Under the pieces are notes generated by a model that saw only the letters and a list, made by a program, of their open reading frames with translations, did no database searches and was not told where the DNA came from. Shown piece by piece: positions 15,623 to 24,336 of a stretch of 30,354 bases of DNA (position 1 is its first letter; the number at the start of each line of letters is the position of its first letter). This stretch comes from a virus, in IMG/VR virus record IMGVR_UViG_3300042521_004180, positions 1 to 30,354 of that record; one strand, 5' to 3'. Made by a program: the position numbers and the translations under genes.

Positions 15623-17130
15623 GCGAAAAAGCAGCAGTCGTAAAATTGAATGCTGACGGCGAAGTTGTTGGCTGCGCCAAGGGCCTTGGCTCGGATGAGT
15701 GTGGATACACGCCAGGCGCAAAAGTTTGTGGAAAGTGCGGAGCAATGGCTGTCTCTGTAAAGAAGAAAGAAGATGTTGACGTTAAGGCCGTCAAGAAGAA
15801 CATGCTGAACATGGCCGCAATGGACTCTGACCTGGATGAAGAAATGTCCATGGAAGATGAAGAAAAAGATGACGACGTGGAAGACATGGAGCTCGTTGAT
15901 GACGAAGAGGACATGGACGAAGAGGACATGGACGAAGAAGACGACGAAGAAGACATGGCCGCAGATGATGACGACGAAGAAGACGAAGACATGGAAGACC
16001 TTGACGGCAAAATGTATGATGATGAATCAGTAGACGAAATGTTCGTCCGTCGTTCTGCGCCAAAGAAGAAAAAGAAAGGCGCCATGATGATGGGGCCAGA
16101 CGCTGAAGTAGAACTAGACGAAGACGAAAAAGACATGGATGGCATGTACTCAGATGAATCTTCAGTTCGCAAAAAGATGCGCAGACGCAGACTCGGAACA
16201 ATGGGGTACAAGTCAGCAGATTTTGACGACAACGCATTCGTTTGTGGATTCGACCGCAAGGTCTACCCAGGCGGCGCAAATGTCTGCGATAGCTGCCCAG
16301 GCGGTTGTGTTTCCGAAAAGGGAATGCCAGCCCTGATTGAAATTGAAGGCATGGCAGAAGACATGTTTAGAGGCAAGGTTCTCGATTCTGGATATTCAGA
16401 TGAAGCAGACCTGTTTATAGTTGATGTTGAGAGAAAAGACGGAAAGCCAGTCGAGGTGTTCTTCGATGGTTCAACCGGCGAAGTCATGGGATGGCACATG
16501 CTCACTCAGGATGTCGTGCAGGTTAAGTCTGCGCTGCAAAACAAGGTGATGATTAGCTTTGGTGAAGCAGCAGATATTGCTGTTAAATCAGTTGAAGGTG
16601 ACATCATTGCTGTTGAACCAGACGTTTTTGAGGGATTTGATGTTTACGCAGTGGAAATCGAGGGCCTCAATGGCAAGTCGTATGACGTGTTTGTTGGGCT
16701 CGATGGTGAAGTGCTTGGATACGATGAATATACGCAAGAAGAAGCTTCAGAGATTGAAGCCGAAGCGGCGGAAATTGCGCTGAAGCGTGCCTACTCGGAA
16801 GATTCGCGCACATCAATGGCTCAAGCCGGGCAGGCTCTTGCAGATGGTTCATTCCCAATCAAGGATGAAGCAGACCTGAAGAATGCAATCCAGGCTTACG
16901 GTCGCGCAAAAGACAAGACAGCAGCAAAAGCTCACATCATGAAGAGAGCTGTTGACCTTGGCATGGAGGAAATGATTCCTTTGAGCTGGGTCTCCAAGGA
17001 AGATATGGACAAAGCCAAAAAGGACTACGCCGCTGAAGAAAAGTCAGAAGTGACGGATTTCTTGTCAAACTTGATGGAATTCGAAATGCTTTCCATCGAA
17101 GAGGAAATCAACGAACCAAAACCTGAATAG
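15619..17130 (+). CDS. Acidic zinc-ribbon/PepSY-like protein with SFPI C-terminal domain (503 aa)
   Basis: ATG 15619 has AAGGAG eight bases upstream and overlaps the preceding stop by four bases. The layout is modular. Two zinc-ribbon-like elements carry Cys at 19, 28, 37, 40 and at 209, 223, 226, 230. Residues 68-178 are extremely acidic (repeated DEEDMD) with a basic KKKKK break near 150. Residues about 240-295 and 315-370 look like two PepSY-type modules (VEVFFDGSTGEVMGW; YDVFVGLDGEVLGY), a fold often found as protease inhibitors or propeptides. The C-terminus (about 390-455) has the SFPIKDEADLKNAIQAYGRA pattern followed by HIMKRA, common near capsid or protease genes of actinophages. It could be a scaffold, an inhibitor of the protease, or a head protein. 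Confidence 0.75.
   Translation: MSEKAAVVKLNADGEVVGCAKGLGSDECGYTPGAKVCGKCGAMAVSVKKKEDVDVKAVKKNMLNMAAMDSDLDEEMSMEDEEKDDDVEDMELVDDEEDMDEEDMDEEDDEEDMAADDDDEEDEDMEDLDGKMYDDESVDEMFVRRSAPKKKKKGAMMMGPDAEVELDEDEKDMDGMYSDESSVRKKMRRRRLGTMGYKSADFDDNAFVCGFDRKVYPGGANVCDSCPGGCVSEKGMPALIEIEGMAEDMFRGKVLDSGYSDEADLFIVDVERKDGKPVEVFFDGSTGEVMGWHMLTQDVVQVKSALQNKVMISFGEAADIAVKSVEGDIIAVEPDVFEGFDVYAVEIEGLNGKSYDVFVGLDGEVLGYDEYTQEEASEIEAEAAEIALKRAYSEDSRTSMAQAGQALADGSFPIKDEADLKNAIQAYGRAKDKTAAKAHIMKRAVDLGMEEMIPLSWVSKEDMDKAKKDYAAEEKSEVTDFLSNLMEFEMLSIEEEINEPKPE
15829..16010 (+). repeat. Low-complexity acidic repeat within the 503-aa gene
   Basis: The DNA contains direct copies of GACGAAGAGGACATG (15901-15915 and 15916-15930), followed by imperfect GACGAAGAAGAC copies. 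They encode runs of Asp and Glu with regularly spaced Met. The repeat makes the reverse strand look like an open Ser-rich frame, which is a shadow. Confidence 0.85.
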
Positions 17131-17200
17131 GCTAATATGGTTGTTGTTCCATAACTTCGTTAGGTGATTGCGGTATCTGTTTGCCGCCTAGGAGCAACAA
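17131..17200 (+). promoter_or_regulatory. 70-bp leader of the giant gene
   Basis: This leader holds a weak inverted repeat (TATGG...CCATA) and a GCGG...CCGC pair just ahead of the AGGAG ribosome site. No clear promoter or U-tract is visible. It may only tune translation of the very large gene. Confidence 0.25.
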
Positions 17201-20200
17201 GTGGCTAATTCATATTCCAATTTCGCAGAACGCAGGATAAACAACCTGTCCAAGAATGGCGAATTAGAAATAGGTTTCATTCCCAAAATAGAGACCAAGG
17301 CCGAAAAACCAGAAGTAAATAAGCCTCCAGTAAAATATTCCAACCCGTATGAGGAATATATAAAAACATGGGAACCAGGCGATGTAATACCGCTTGTTCC
17401 ACCAGGGAAGAGAATGCATTTTTGCACTTTCAACCCAAATATGCTGGATACAGATTCAACATTTTTTAGGTCAACACACAAACATTCCTCTCCGACGAAA
17501 TTTAAATCGGGTGAACTGGATGACATCGAGTACAAGGTCCTTGGAAGGAAACTAAAGGACAGCCTTGACTCGCTGCTGCGAAGAGCAGCCAAAACAAGAG
17601 GCTTATGGGTTGACGATAAAAACAAGCTTCGCTGCCCTCCGGGAACACCAGCTGCAAACCAATTTACAGACATAACTGGCTCTAACTGCTTCATACCGTC
17701 ACCAAGAACTGCCGCACAAAGTGGAGCTCGTGCAGTGCGTAGAGCAACAGCTGGCGCCACCCAGATGTCAACCCAGGTTGGCGGAAGAGTTGCTAGTGGA
17801 TTCGATGTAGCTAGAGCAAACGCTGAACAAATTAGAGAACTTGGTTTTGAAAGAGTTCAAGAAGCAATGGGGTACGGTGGCAGAATTGCGCCCACTCCAC
17901 AAATGGTTAGCGATACAGTCTCGGGAGCCATGAGGGCTACGAGGTTTGGTCTCATACCAAACCCTTCAGCTAGAACTGGAGGCAAGCAGCGTGGAGCACC
18001 GAAGGGCGTCGGCAATAATGTGTGGCAACTTGGATTGAAAGAACAAGTCTGGAGAGGCAGAAGAGCCACCGAACTTGCTCGCGACTTGCGGGATAGAATC
18101 AACAACCCAAACCGACCAGACGGACTAAGACTCCCACCGAGTCAGAACTTCCCGGCCGGTAGACCAATCGGCGACATAAGCCAAAAGGCTCAATTCGTTT
18201 CCGCAATGGCCGAACTATTTCCACACGTTCCACAAGCAGAAATAGAAGAAATGTTTGACCAAGCAATTCCAATGAGCTTGAGCAGGATGGAAAGGTCAAA
18301 ACTGAAGGCATCTTTGATTCAATACTGGTACTCCTGGATGGAAAATGCAATTGCAAATCCAGAGCAGGCAAAATGGGTAACCTCTTTCGCGATAGATACG
18401 GAAATGGGGTCAGCGTTCGAAGTTAGATTTGATGCATTTGCTCCCTCTCCCTCCACCGGTGGAAGAAGAATAAGCCAAGCAGCATCAAACGCGGCTCAGG
18501 GAAGAACCGCAGAACAGGGTGGACTTCAGTTCTCCCTTGTTATGAATCCATGGGAAATGTGGTCACAGGTAAATCGCTCGGGCTTTGACAGAAATGGTCG
18601 AGCAAATGGAGTCGCTGATTCTGTTGAGGGTGACATGCACTATTTGGCCAACCATGAGTGGGGTCATGTTGCGCACTTCTCTAATGTCATGGAGACACTT
18701 GGATTCCAAACGCAAAATCTTCAGAGGTACCCGCTTGCGCAAACACTTGTAAAACCACAGCAGGGTGGTCCCCAGTGGCAAAGACAGAAACAAGTCAATG
18801 CATGGATGATTGACTTTAGGCAAGCTGCGAATCCAACAGGAAACAGAAGTATTCAGCTGTTAATCGACTCAGCAAACAATCTAAGCAGAAGGCAATATCT
18901 TCGCTCTGGAAGTTGGGGAGGTTCGACCGGGTACACAAGGCAAGACCTGGAGACCGATTTAAACAATTTTCACAATGCGCTAGCTGAGGCAATTGAAAAC
19001 AACATCACCGATGATGCTGACGACCAGGAGTTGATGAGACAGTTTTCTGGTGGTGTTTATGCGGCAACATCAAACATAGAAGCCCGCGCAGAGTTCTTCG
19101 CATCCCGAAGACTGTTTGGAGACCCGGTACTAACAGGTGGGCAAACAGGAATCCCATCTACGGTTGATGAGTTCGCGCGAACAATGGCCGCAGCCCAGGG
19201 AGCCACACAGACGCAGGCACAATACCGTTCCCAGATGGACGACATTGGACAGAATGTTTTTAGTGTTCCCGGAAACGCATGGAATATTAGTGGTCGCATG
19301 GCTGGTTCTGGATTGCCACAACAAAGGCCAACACTTAAAACGCAGGCCGTCAGAAGAGCTGTGGACCAAAACTATCCACGAAGCAATAGGAATAGGAGTT
19401 CCTCGGCTGTTACTGGAGCTATGAGGTCATCCTCATTACAGCGGAGAACCACTTCTTCTCGCGACTGGAAAAATCAAGACACGATAAGTTCAATAAACAC
19501 AAACAGGCCATTCACCGAAGAGCGTCAATCGCTGCCGGGAATGCTGCAATCAGCATTGGGAACTCAGCAATCATCTACACCAATCGTTGGGAGAATGTCC
19601 CCGCTGGTGCCAACAACGGTCACGGGTGTTAGGAATCGTTTCGATGGCAGCAGGTCTGGTGATGTCAACATCAAGGTCCACGAAATAAACGGCGAAAAAA
19701 TAGTATTTGATAATCCTGACGCAATATCAATCGATGACTCATCAATAAAAATTATTCCTAAAAATCCATTTGAGATAACCGGAAAATCCAGAACCAGTAA
19801 GGAAGGTCGCGAATATTCAGAGAAGTGGCTCAATGCCCATCTAGGCAAAGGAGACATGGATTCGAATGATGTCGACGCCCTTCTGTATCGAGCATCACGC
19901 GGTGACACGGAGGCAGCAAAGGAATTCGATGGTTTAGCGGAAAAAGGAAGCAAGCGAGTCTCTGAAGCAGAAGGAAAATTGTATGAACCCATCGAACTTG
20001 ATGAATACCAGGAAAGAACAATAACCCGAGCTGGTCTTGAAGATTTGAGCCTAGATGACTTGTATGTTGTACATGAAACAAGTTACGAGCCAGAAATTGA
20101 TGAAAATGGAGACATAAGCATCTCTCCTCGTTCTAACTTTGAGGAAACAACTGAATCCGGAAAGAAGGTGAGGGTTCCTCGCCATACGATTCACTTCGCA

Positions 20201-23200
20201 TTAAATCACCTTGTTGGTGGACATATATTTAGGCAGCGCTCAGAAAAAGATACGACTATCTTAATAGCGCCACTGTCTCAGGTGCTAAGAGACAATCCAG
20301 ATTCACTCGACAATCTATATACGCTTGATACTGTTCTTACACCAAAACCTGGTGAGGGGATAAAGCTCAAATCAGGAAGCTTCCGAAGACTCACTGGTAC
20401 ACCAGACAAAGAAGCAACAGAAGAGGCTGTTCGTCAGCAGCTAAACGAAATGGGTGCAACAAAGATTTTTAAAGCAGAATCAGCAGAGTCTTCAACTGAC
20501 GCACAGGATTTAGCAGTCGGCAAAATAGCCAGGCAGCTGAGAACCCAATCGGGATTGCACGCAAACATCCCAAGCGGACAGGTCGAGCAGTATTTGATTC
20601 GCCAGGCTGGAAGTGGTGGTAGCGCTGAAGTGACGCTTCCGCCTAGTTGGGTGGCCGGAATGAGCAAAAACCATCGCCAAAGACTTGGTGATTCAAACTT
20701 CTGGAGCGATGCGAAACCAGCCCCAATCACCGGCTTTATGAGAAGCGGCTCGACCCCACAAGCAGGACAGAGCAGAATCAAGAAAAACAAAGACGGTGTG
20801 CCTCAGTACCCACGGACGCCAACCTACGGTCCGATGCTCGGTGAAACAGAAAATATTTTTGCTGGAGTTAATTCTTGGGAAGAATTTAAACAGAGATATA
20901 ATGACCAGGAAATAGTCTTTCTTGATTATGAAACAACTGGTTTAGTATTCGACAAATATGGTCGCGCTACGGAAAACGGAAATCCGGTAGAAATAGGCGC
21001 AATAAAAGTGAAAAACGGACAAGTAATAGACAGATTCAACACATTTGTCAATCCGGGAAAGCCTCTGCAGCAATGGTCTAAAGACAACTTGCGCGACGCA
21101 GACGGAAACCCCCTCACTGACCAATACCTACAGGGGGCTGAGTCTTTGGAGTCTGGGCACAAAAAACTTGTTGAATTTGCTGGACCGAATGCAATTATGG
21201 GTGTTCAAAACGCCGCATACGACAAGAACGTACTTGAAGACACTCTCCGTGAAGCGGGAATTGAATGGCAAGCAAGGGGCTGGATTGACCTCAAAGATAT
21301 GGCCGGCATGACACTCCCAAGGTACACAGATGAAAATCCGGATGGACCACATAAGACAAATAAAGATGGAACAAAATCACCATCCAATGGACTTGCGGAC
21401 ATAACAAGATACCTCGGGGTCCCTCTTGGCAAAGAGCATCATAGAGCAGACAAAGACGCTGAAGCAACAGCGGAATCAATGCGTCTTTTGATTGATGGTG
21501 CAATTGAAAAGAATTGGTCAAAAGACGCTCTGGATAGAGCCAAGCGAAGTGCGTACGTCAAAAAAACACAAGACGATTTTGACTCAGATGTAAAAGAATG
21601 GGAGTCCGAGCTTGCAAAGTACTTAGGTGATGGAGTGTCGGGAAAGATGTCGTCATCACCTGCTTTGCGCTCTGCTCCACAGTTTGGCAGAAGACAGTCT
21701 CGTGAGTTCTATAGCTCGGTACCAAACAGCAAATTATGGAGACCGGAAACTCTCGAGCAAAGCGAACCATCACGAATTGCGAAAAGACAAGAAATAATCA
21801 AAGACATCAAAGGATTCATAGAGTCTGGCGATGGCGACGCAAAATACATGTCTGCAATGAATGGACTTGACCCAGAATTTGCTAACTACATGCGCAATAC
21901 CGAAGACCGCGAGATTCTGGCAGACCTTCGTCAGGCAGCAGTTGAATTTCATGCTGGCATCGACCAGAGACCACGTATAAACGTAAACACTGCAGAACTT
22001 TCGAGCCTAATGGAAAATGGGCTACGAAGAGACGATTCAGGCAAACCGCGACGTCTGTCAGAGAGAGTAAAAGCCTACGAAGCAGACATTGGAATTTCCC
22101 CAGACCTTCCCGACGCAGAACGCCCAATAACTGGATACATGGTGCATTCCGATGGCGACTTCGCTGAACAAGAGGCTTCATTTAGGGAGTTTTCTAATAA
22201 AGTTGATGTCAATTCTCCACGTTATAAGTTTGACCTTTTTAAGTCAAGTAACGAAAATCGCAACAATGGTTTCAATTCTATTTTTGGTGATGCTGAAATA
22301 ATTCTAAAACCAGAAACCGGCCAAAGGACAGCTTACGGCAACGGTGACGCCCTTGATAATCACATATTTCCCGTCCTGGCAAACTCAACAGATTCTGACG
22401 AAATAGGTCGCGCACTCATTGACCCTAACGGAAGATTTGACGAACGTGAATCAAATTCCATCGAACTTCTCTATGGTAAGTTTAAAAATGATTTCAATGC
22501 CTACAGAAAAGATAATGGTCAAACTCGTCCCCAGATAAGCGGAGCATGGGGAAATAGGGACGCCCTGATTATGGGTGGAATAGAGCCGGGCGACATCGAA
22601 GAGGTGAGGGTTCCGTTTAATTCTCTAGATATTACAAACTCAACTACGCCGGAAGAATTTGCAAAAAAACCAAGAGAACTTAAGTACTTACCCGTTACGG
22701 AGTATGTAGACGAAGGCCCTGCGATTGCTTCCTCCGGCGCAGGAGCACCACCGCCGCCGCCGCCAGGTGACCCTGACAACAACATGACAGACGAAGAAAT
22801 TTCTAAAATTCAAGAAAAAATGAAACGGAGTTTTGCGGCCACAAAAGAAGAGCAAAAAATAATCGAAGATATTTTGTCTGGGGTGGAGCCAATTAATGCG
22901 ATACCCAAAAATTTAGCCATACGAATTGACAACGTTAACGAATACAGGAAAATATCAGACGACTTTAGAAATCTAAGAAGAATTGAAGAAGCCGAAAGAC
23001 TTCAGAGATTAGCGAAAGCAAGAGGTTTTAATCTTGCAGTAACCAATGACTACGGATTGGACGTATTTGATGGGCGCTCATTCTCAAGTAAGGCTCCCAA
23101 GTCAAAAACATCAAAAGAAGTTATTGAGGCAAAAATAGACAAGCAGATAGAAGAACTTGTTGAGTCAATGCGTCAGGCAAAGTTCAAAAACATTAAAAAT

Positions 23201-23278
23201 ATTTCTGACTCCAGAAGCAGACTGGAAAAGATACAGGAAGAGTTTGATAAACTCACAGACGGCAGGAATGAAAAGTGA
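17201..23278 (+). CDS. Giant 2025-aa virion-type protein with zincin and DEDDh exonuclease domains
   Basis: GTG 17201 follows AGGAG at six to seven bases. It is a multidomain protein of unrecognised overall function. Residues 1-165 hold a linker and a Cys module (R144-C145-P, C163). Residues about 470-640 are a zincin: HEWGH at 485-489, with a helix NIEARAEFFASR at 625-636 that can give the third ligand (E627 or E631). Linkers carry G-x-M motifs at 700, 741, 799, 1180, 1483 and 1647. Residues about 950-1060 form an unknown module (DLYVVHETSY start). Residues 1236-1430 are a DEDDh 3'-5' exonuclease: DYETTG (D1242, E1244), QNAAYD (D1341), HHRADKDAE (H1414 or nearby, D1419). A further unknown module at 1640-1815 has an ADP-ribosyltransferase-like look (low confidence), then polyproline near 1850 and a coiled C-terminus. 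It is probably a packaged or ejected protein. Confidence 0.8.
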   Translation: MANSYSNFAERRINNLSKNGELEIGFIPKIETKAEKPEVNKPPVKYSNPYEEYIKTWEPGDVIPLVPPGKRMHFCTFNPNMLDTDSTFFRSTHKHSSPTKFKSGELDDIEYKVLGRKLKDSLDSLLRRAAKTRGLWVDDKNKLRCPPGTPAANQFTDITGSNCFIPSPRTAAQSGARAVRRATAGATQMSTQVGGRVASGFDVARANAEQIRELGFERVQEAMGYGGRIAPTPQMVSDTVSGAMRATRFGLIPNPSARTGGKQRGAPKGVGNNVWQLGLKEQVWRGRRATELARDLRDRINNPNRPDGLRLPPSQNFPAGRPIGDISQKAQFVSAMAELFPHVPQAEIEEMFDQAIPMSLSRMERSKLKASLIQYWYSWMENAIANPEQAKWVTSFAIDTEMGSAFEVRFDAFAPSPSTGGRRISQAASNAAQGRTAEQGGLQFSLVMNPWEMWSQVNRSGFDRNGRANGVADSVEGDMHYLANHEWGHVAHFSNVMETLGFQTQNLQRYPLAQTLVKPQQGGPQWQRQKQVNAWMIDFRQAANPTGNRSIQLLIDSANNLSRRQYLRSGSWGGSTGYTRQDLETDLNNFHNALAEAIENNITDDADDQELMRQFSGGVYAATSNIEARAEFFASRRLFGDPVLTGGQTGIPSTVDEFARTMAAAQGATQTQAQYRSQMDDIGQNVFSVPGNAWNISGRMAGSGLPQQRPTLKTQAVRRAVDQNYPRSNRNRSSSAVTGAMRSSSLQRRTTSSRDWKNQDTISSINTNRPFTEERQSLPGMLQSALGTQQSSTPIVGRMSPLVPTTVTGVRNRFDGSRSGDVNIKVHEINGEKIVFDNPDAISIDDSSIKIIPKNPFEITGKSRTSKEGREYSEKWLNAHLGKGDMDSNDVDALLYRASRGDTEAAKEFDGLAEKGSKRVSEAEGKLYEPIELDEYQERTITRAGLEDLSLDDLYVVHETSYEPEIDENGDISISPRSNFEETTESGKKVRVPRHTIHFALNHLVGGHIFRQRSEKDTTILIAPLSQVLRDNPDSLDNLYTLDTVLTPKPGEGIKLKSGSFRRLTGTPDKEATEEAVRQQLNEMGATKIFKAESAESSTDAQDLAVGKIARQLRTQSGLHANIPSGQVEQYLIRQAGSGGSAEVTLPPSWVAGMSKNHRQRLGDSNFWSDAKPAPITGFMRSGSTPQAGQSRIKKNKDGVPQYPRTPTYGPMLGETENIFAGVNSWEEFKQRYNDQEIVFLDYETTGLVFDKYGRATENGNPVEIGAIKVKNGQVIDRFNTFVNPGKPLQQWSKDNLRDADGNPLTDQYLQGAESLESGHKKLVEFAGPNAIMGVQNAAYDKNVLEDTLREAGIEWQARGWIDLKDMAGMTLPRYTDENPDGPHKTNKDGTKSPSNGLADITRYLGVPLGKEHHRADKDAEATAESMRLLIDGAIEKNWSKDALDRAKRSAYVKKTQDDFDSDVKEWESELAKYLGDGVSGKMSSSPALRSAPQFGRRQSREFYSSVPNSKLWRPETLEQSEPSRIAKRQEIIKDIKGFIESGDGDAKYMSAMNGLDPEFANYMRNTEDREILADLRQAAVEFHAGIDQRPRINVNTAELSSLMENGLRRDDSGKPRRLSERVKAYEADIGISPDLPDAERPITGYMVHSDGDFAEQEASFREFSNKVDVNSPRYKFDLFKSSNENRNNGFNSIFGDAEIILKPETGQRTAYGNGDALDNHIFPVLANSTDSDEIGRALIDPNGRFDERESNSIELLYGKFKNDFNAYRKDNGQTRPQISGAWGNRDALIMGGIEPGDIEEVRVPFNSLDITNSTTPEEFAKKPRELKYLPVTEYVDEGPAIASSGAGAPPPPPPGDPDNNMTDEEISKIQEKMKRSFAATKEEQKIIEDILSGVEPINAIPKNLAIRIDNVNEYRKISDDFRNLRRIEEAERLQRLAKARGFNLAVTNDYGLDVFDGRSFSSKAPKSKTSKEVIEAKIDKQIEELVESMRQAKFKNIKNISDSRSRLEKIQEEFDKLTDGRNEK

Positions 23279-23619
23279 AAAAGTACCTAATCGCCAAAGT
23301 CGGAAAAACTGGGAATCTCTATTTTGTTCCAGATGGCGACAGGTATAACGGCCTGTTTGTTGACGGCAAGAGATTATCCCCAGTTCCGCTGTTTTCTTTT
23401 ATTGAACGACGTAATGACATCTTCCCAGTTATGAAGACCAACAGACAGAAACGTTTCTGGAAGCTAGACTTCAGGGATAGCGACTGGTCCACTAGGCACA
23501 ACACGGAAAACCCTGGAAAAACATCAAAGAACCCCTACAACAAAAAAGCTTTAGACTTTTACGACCAGCTAGAGGAAATTCAGCCAGTCCGCAGGCCAGA
23601 ATTTCGGAAATCTAGTTGA
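23275..23619 (+). CDS. Hypothetical protein (114 aa)
   Basis: GTG 23275 overlaps the stop of the giant gene as GTGA and has AGG eight bases upstream. The protein begins with a strand pair (KKYLIAKVGKTGNLYFVPDG) and then has basic and aromatic residues (KRFWKLDFRDSDW). It ends in a Pro/Arg-rich tail. I recognise no domain. Small proteins of this type between giant genes may be chaperones or adaptors, but this is conjecture. Its end overlaps a TTGACA element that may start a new transcript. Confidence 0.65.
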   Translation: MKKYLIAKVGKTGNLYFVPDGDRYNGLFVDGKRLSPVPLFSFIERRNDIFPVMKTNRQKRFWKLDFRDSDWSTRHNTENPGKTSKNPYNKKALDFYDQLEEIQPVRRPEFRKSS

Positions 23620-23643
23620 CATGTATTTAAATCACAGTATTTT
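23616..23643 (+). promoter_or_regulatory. Candidate promoter (TTGACA - 16 - TATTTT)
   Basis: A perfect TTGACA -35 (23616-23621) is followed after 16 bases by TATTTT (23638-23643). The nearby TACAAT (23647-23652) is an alternative -10 but is 25 bases away. It lies in one of the few real gaps of the right arm (72 bases to the next start) and would drive the last three genes in view. Perfect -35 boxes are uncommon here, so it is worth testing. Confidence 0.45.
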
Positions 23644-23691
23644 GCGTACAATTAAATTCAGGGGTTTATTCACTGGTTGCAAGGAGACCAA

Positions 23692-24336
23692 ATGAGTCTG
23701 GTCAACAAAATTATGAATGGCGATGTCCAAATTGCCGTCGACACAAAAGCAGCAGGACCTGCTGGCGCCATAATACCTCAAGAAAATATTACCGGTGATG
23801 TACTCAGAGGGTATGGACCGCGCAGGGGCAATCTTGAGCGCCTCCTTCGTTACTGGAGACCAATTATGCGCAAGCCTGGCGGGTTCAGGAGATGCCGAGT
23901 AATTCTTGCCGACCACCCAGAGCTTTACCCACTTGAAAGAATATGCGCCTGGTTGCATCACGAAACAACTGGTCTGTGGCCAAATGAAGGGTGCCACCAC
24001 CCAGGAATGAAAAACTGTCGCAAGAAGATGCGCGGGGTTGTTCGTGGCTCACTCTACTCTGACCAGGAATTCAACAATAGAATGCGCAAACTGACATCAC
24101 GCAGTGGCAGGAAGGCTGTAGAATTTACAGGTATACGCTCGGTTGATGAGCCCTTTTCCCCAGTCATCACGCAGGATGATTGGACCCATGCAGTGAAAGT
24201 CTTACAAGATTTCATAGACATGGAACCGGACTTCGTTAAGTACGTGGAAGACGAAAAAAACTGGGAACACGTCGATGGGTATGTTATCGATAAAAACGAA
24301 TTGGAGTCGCTAGATGCGAACAATATTGAGTTCTGA
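23692..24336 (+). CDS. Conserved actinophage protein of unknown function (214 aa)
   Basis: ATG 23692 has AAGGAG five to six bases upstream, an excellent start. An upstream TTG at 23677 is in frame, but ATG is preferred. The middle of the protein has a pattern I have met in phage proteins: LLRYWRPIMRKPGGFRRC, then ICAWLHHETTGLWPNEG and a short basic region. The N-terminus contains NITGD (no GxM), and the C-terminus is acidic. No enzymatic motif is obvious, though clustered Cys/His (CAWLHH; GCHHPGMKNC) could bind a metal. It overlaps the next gene by 23 bases. Confidence 0.75.
   Translation: MSLVNKIMNGDVQIAVDTKAAGPAGAIIPQENITGDVLRGYGPRRGNLERLLRYWRPIMRKPGGFRRCRVILADHPELYPLERICAWLHHETTGLWPNEGCHHPGMKNCRKKMRGVVRGSLYSDQEFNNRMRKLTSRSGRKAVEFTGIRSVDEPFSPVITQDDWTHAVKVLQDFIDMEPDFVKYVEDEKNWEHVDGYVIDKNELESLDANNIEF

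Noticed and set aside
15528-16259. Ser-rich 243-aa open frame on the minus strand
   Set aside because: It is the reverse-strand shadow of the acidic Asp/Glu repeat of the 503-aa gene.
22200-22830. ADP-ribosyltransferase toxin domain in the 2025-aa protein
   Set aside because: Only a vague resemblance (a ILKPETGQRTAYG stretch); I cannot point to the R-S-E or H-Y-E catalytic set, so I do not call it.
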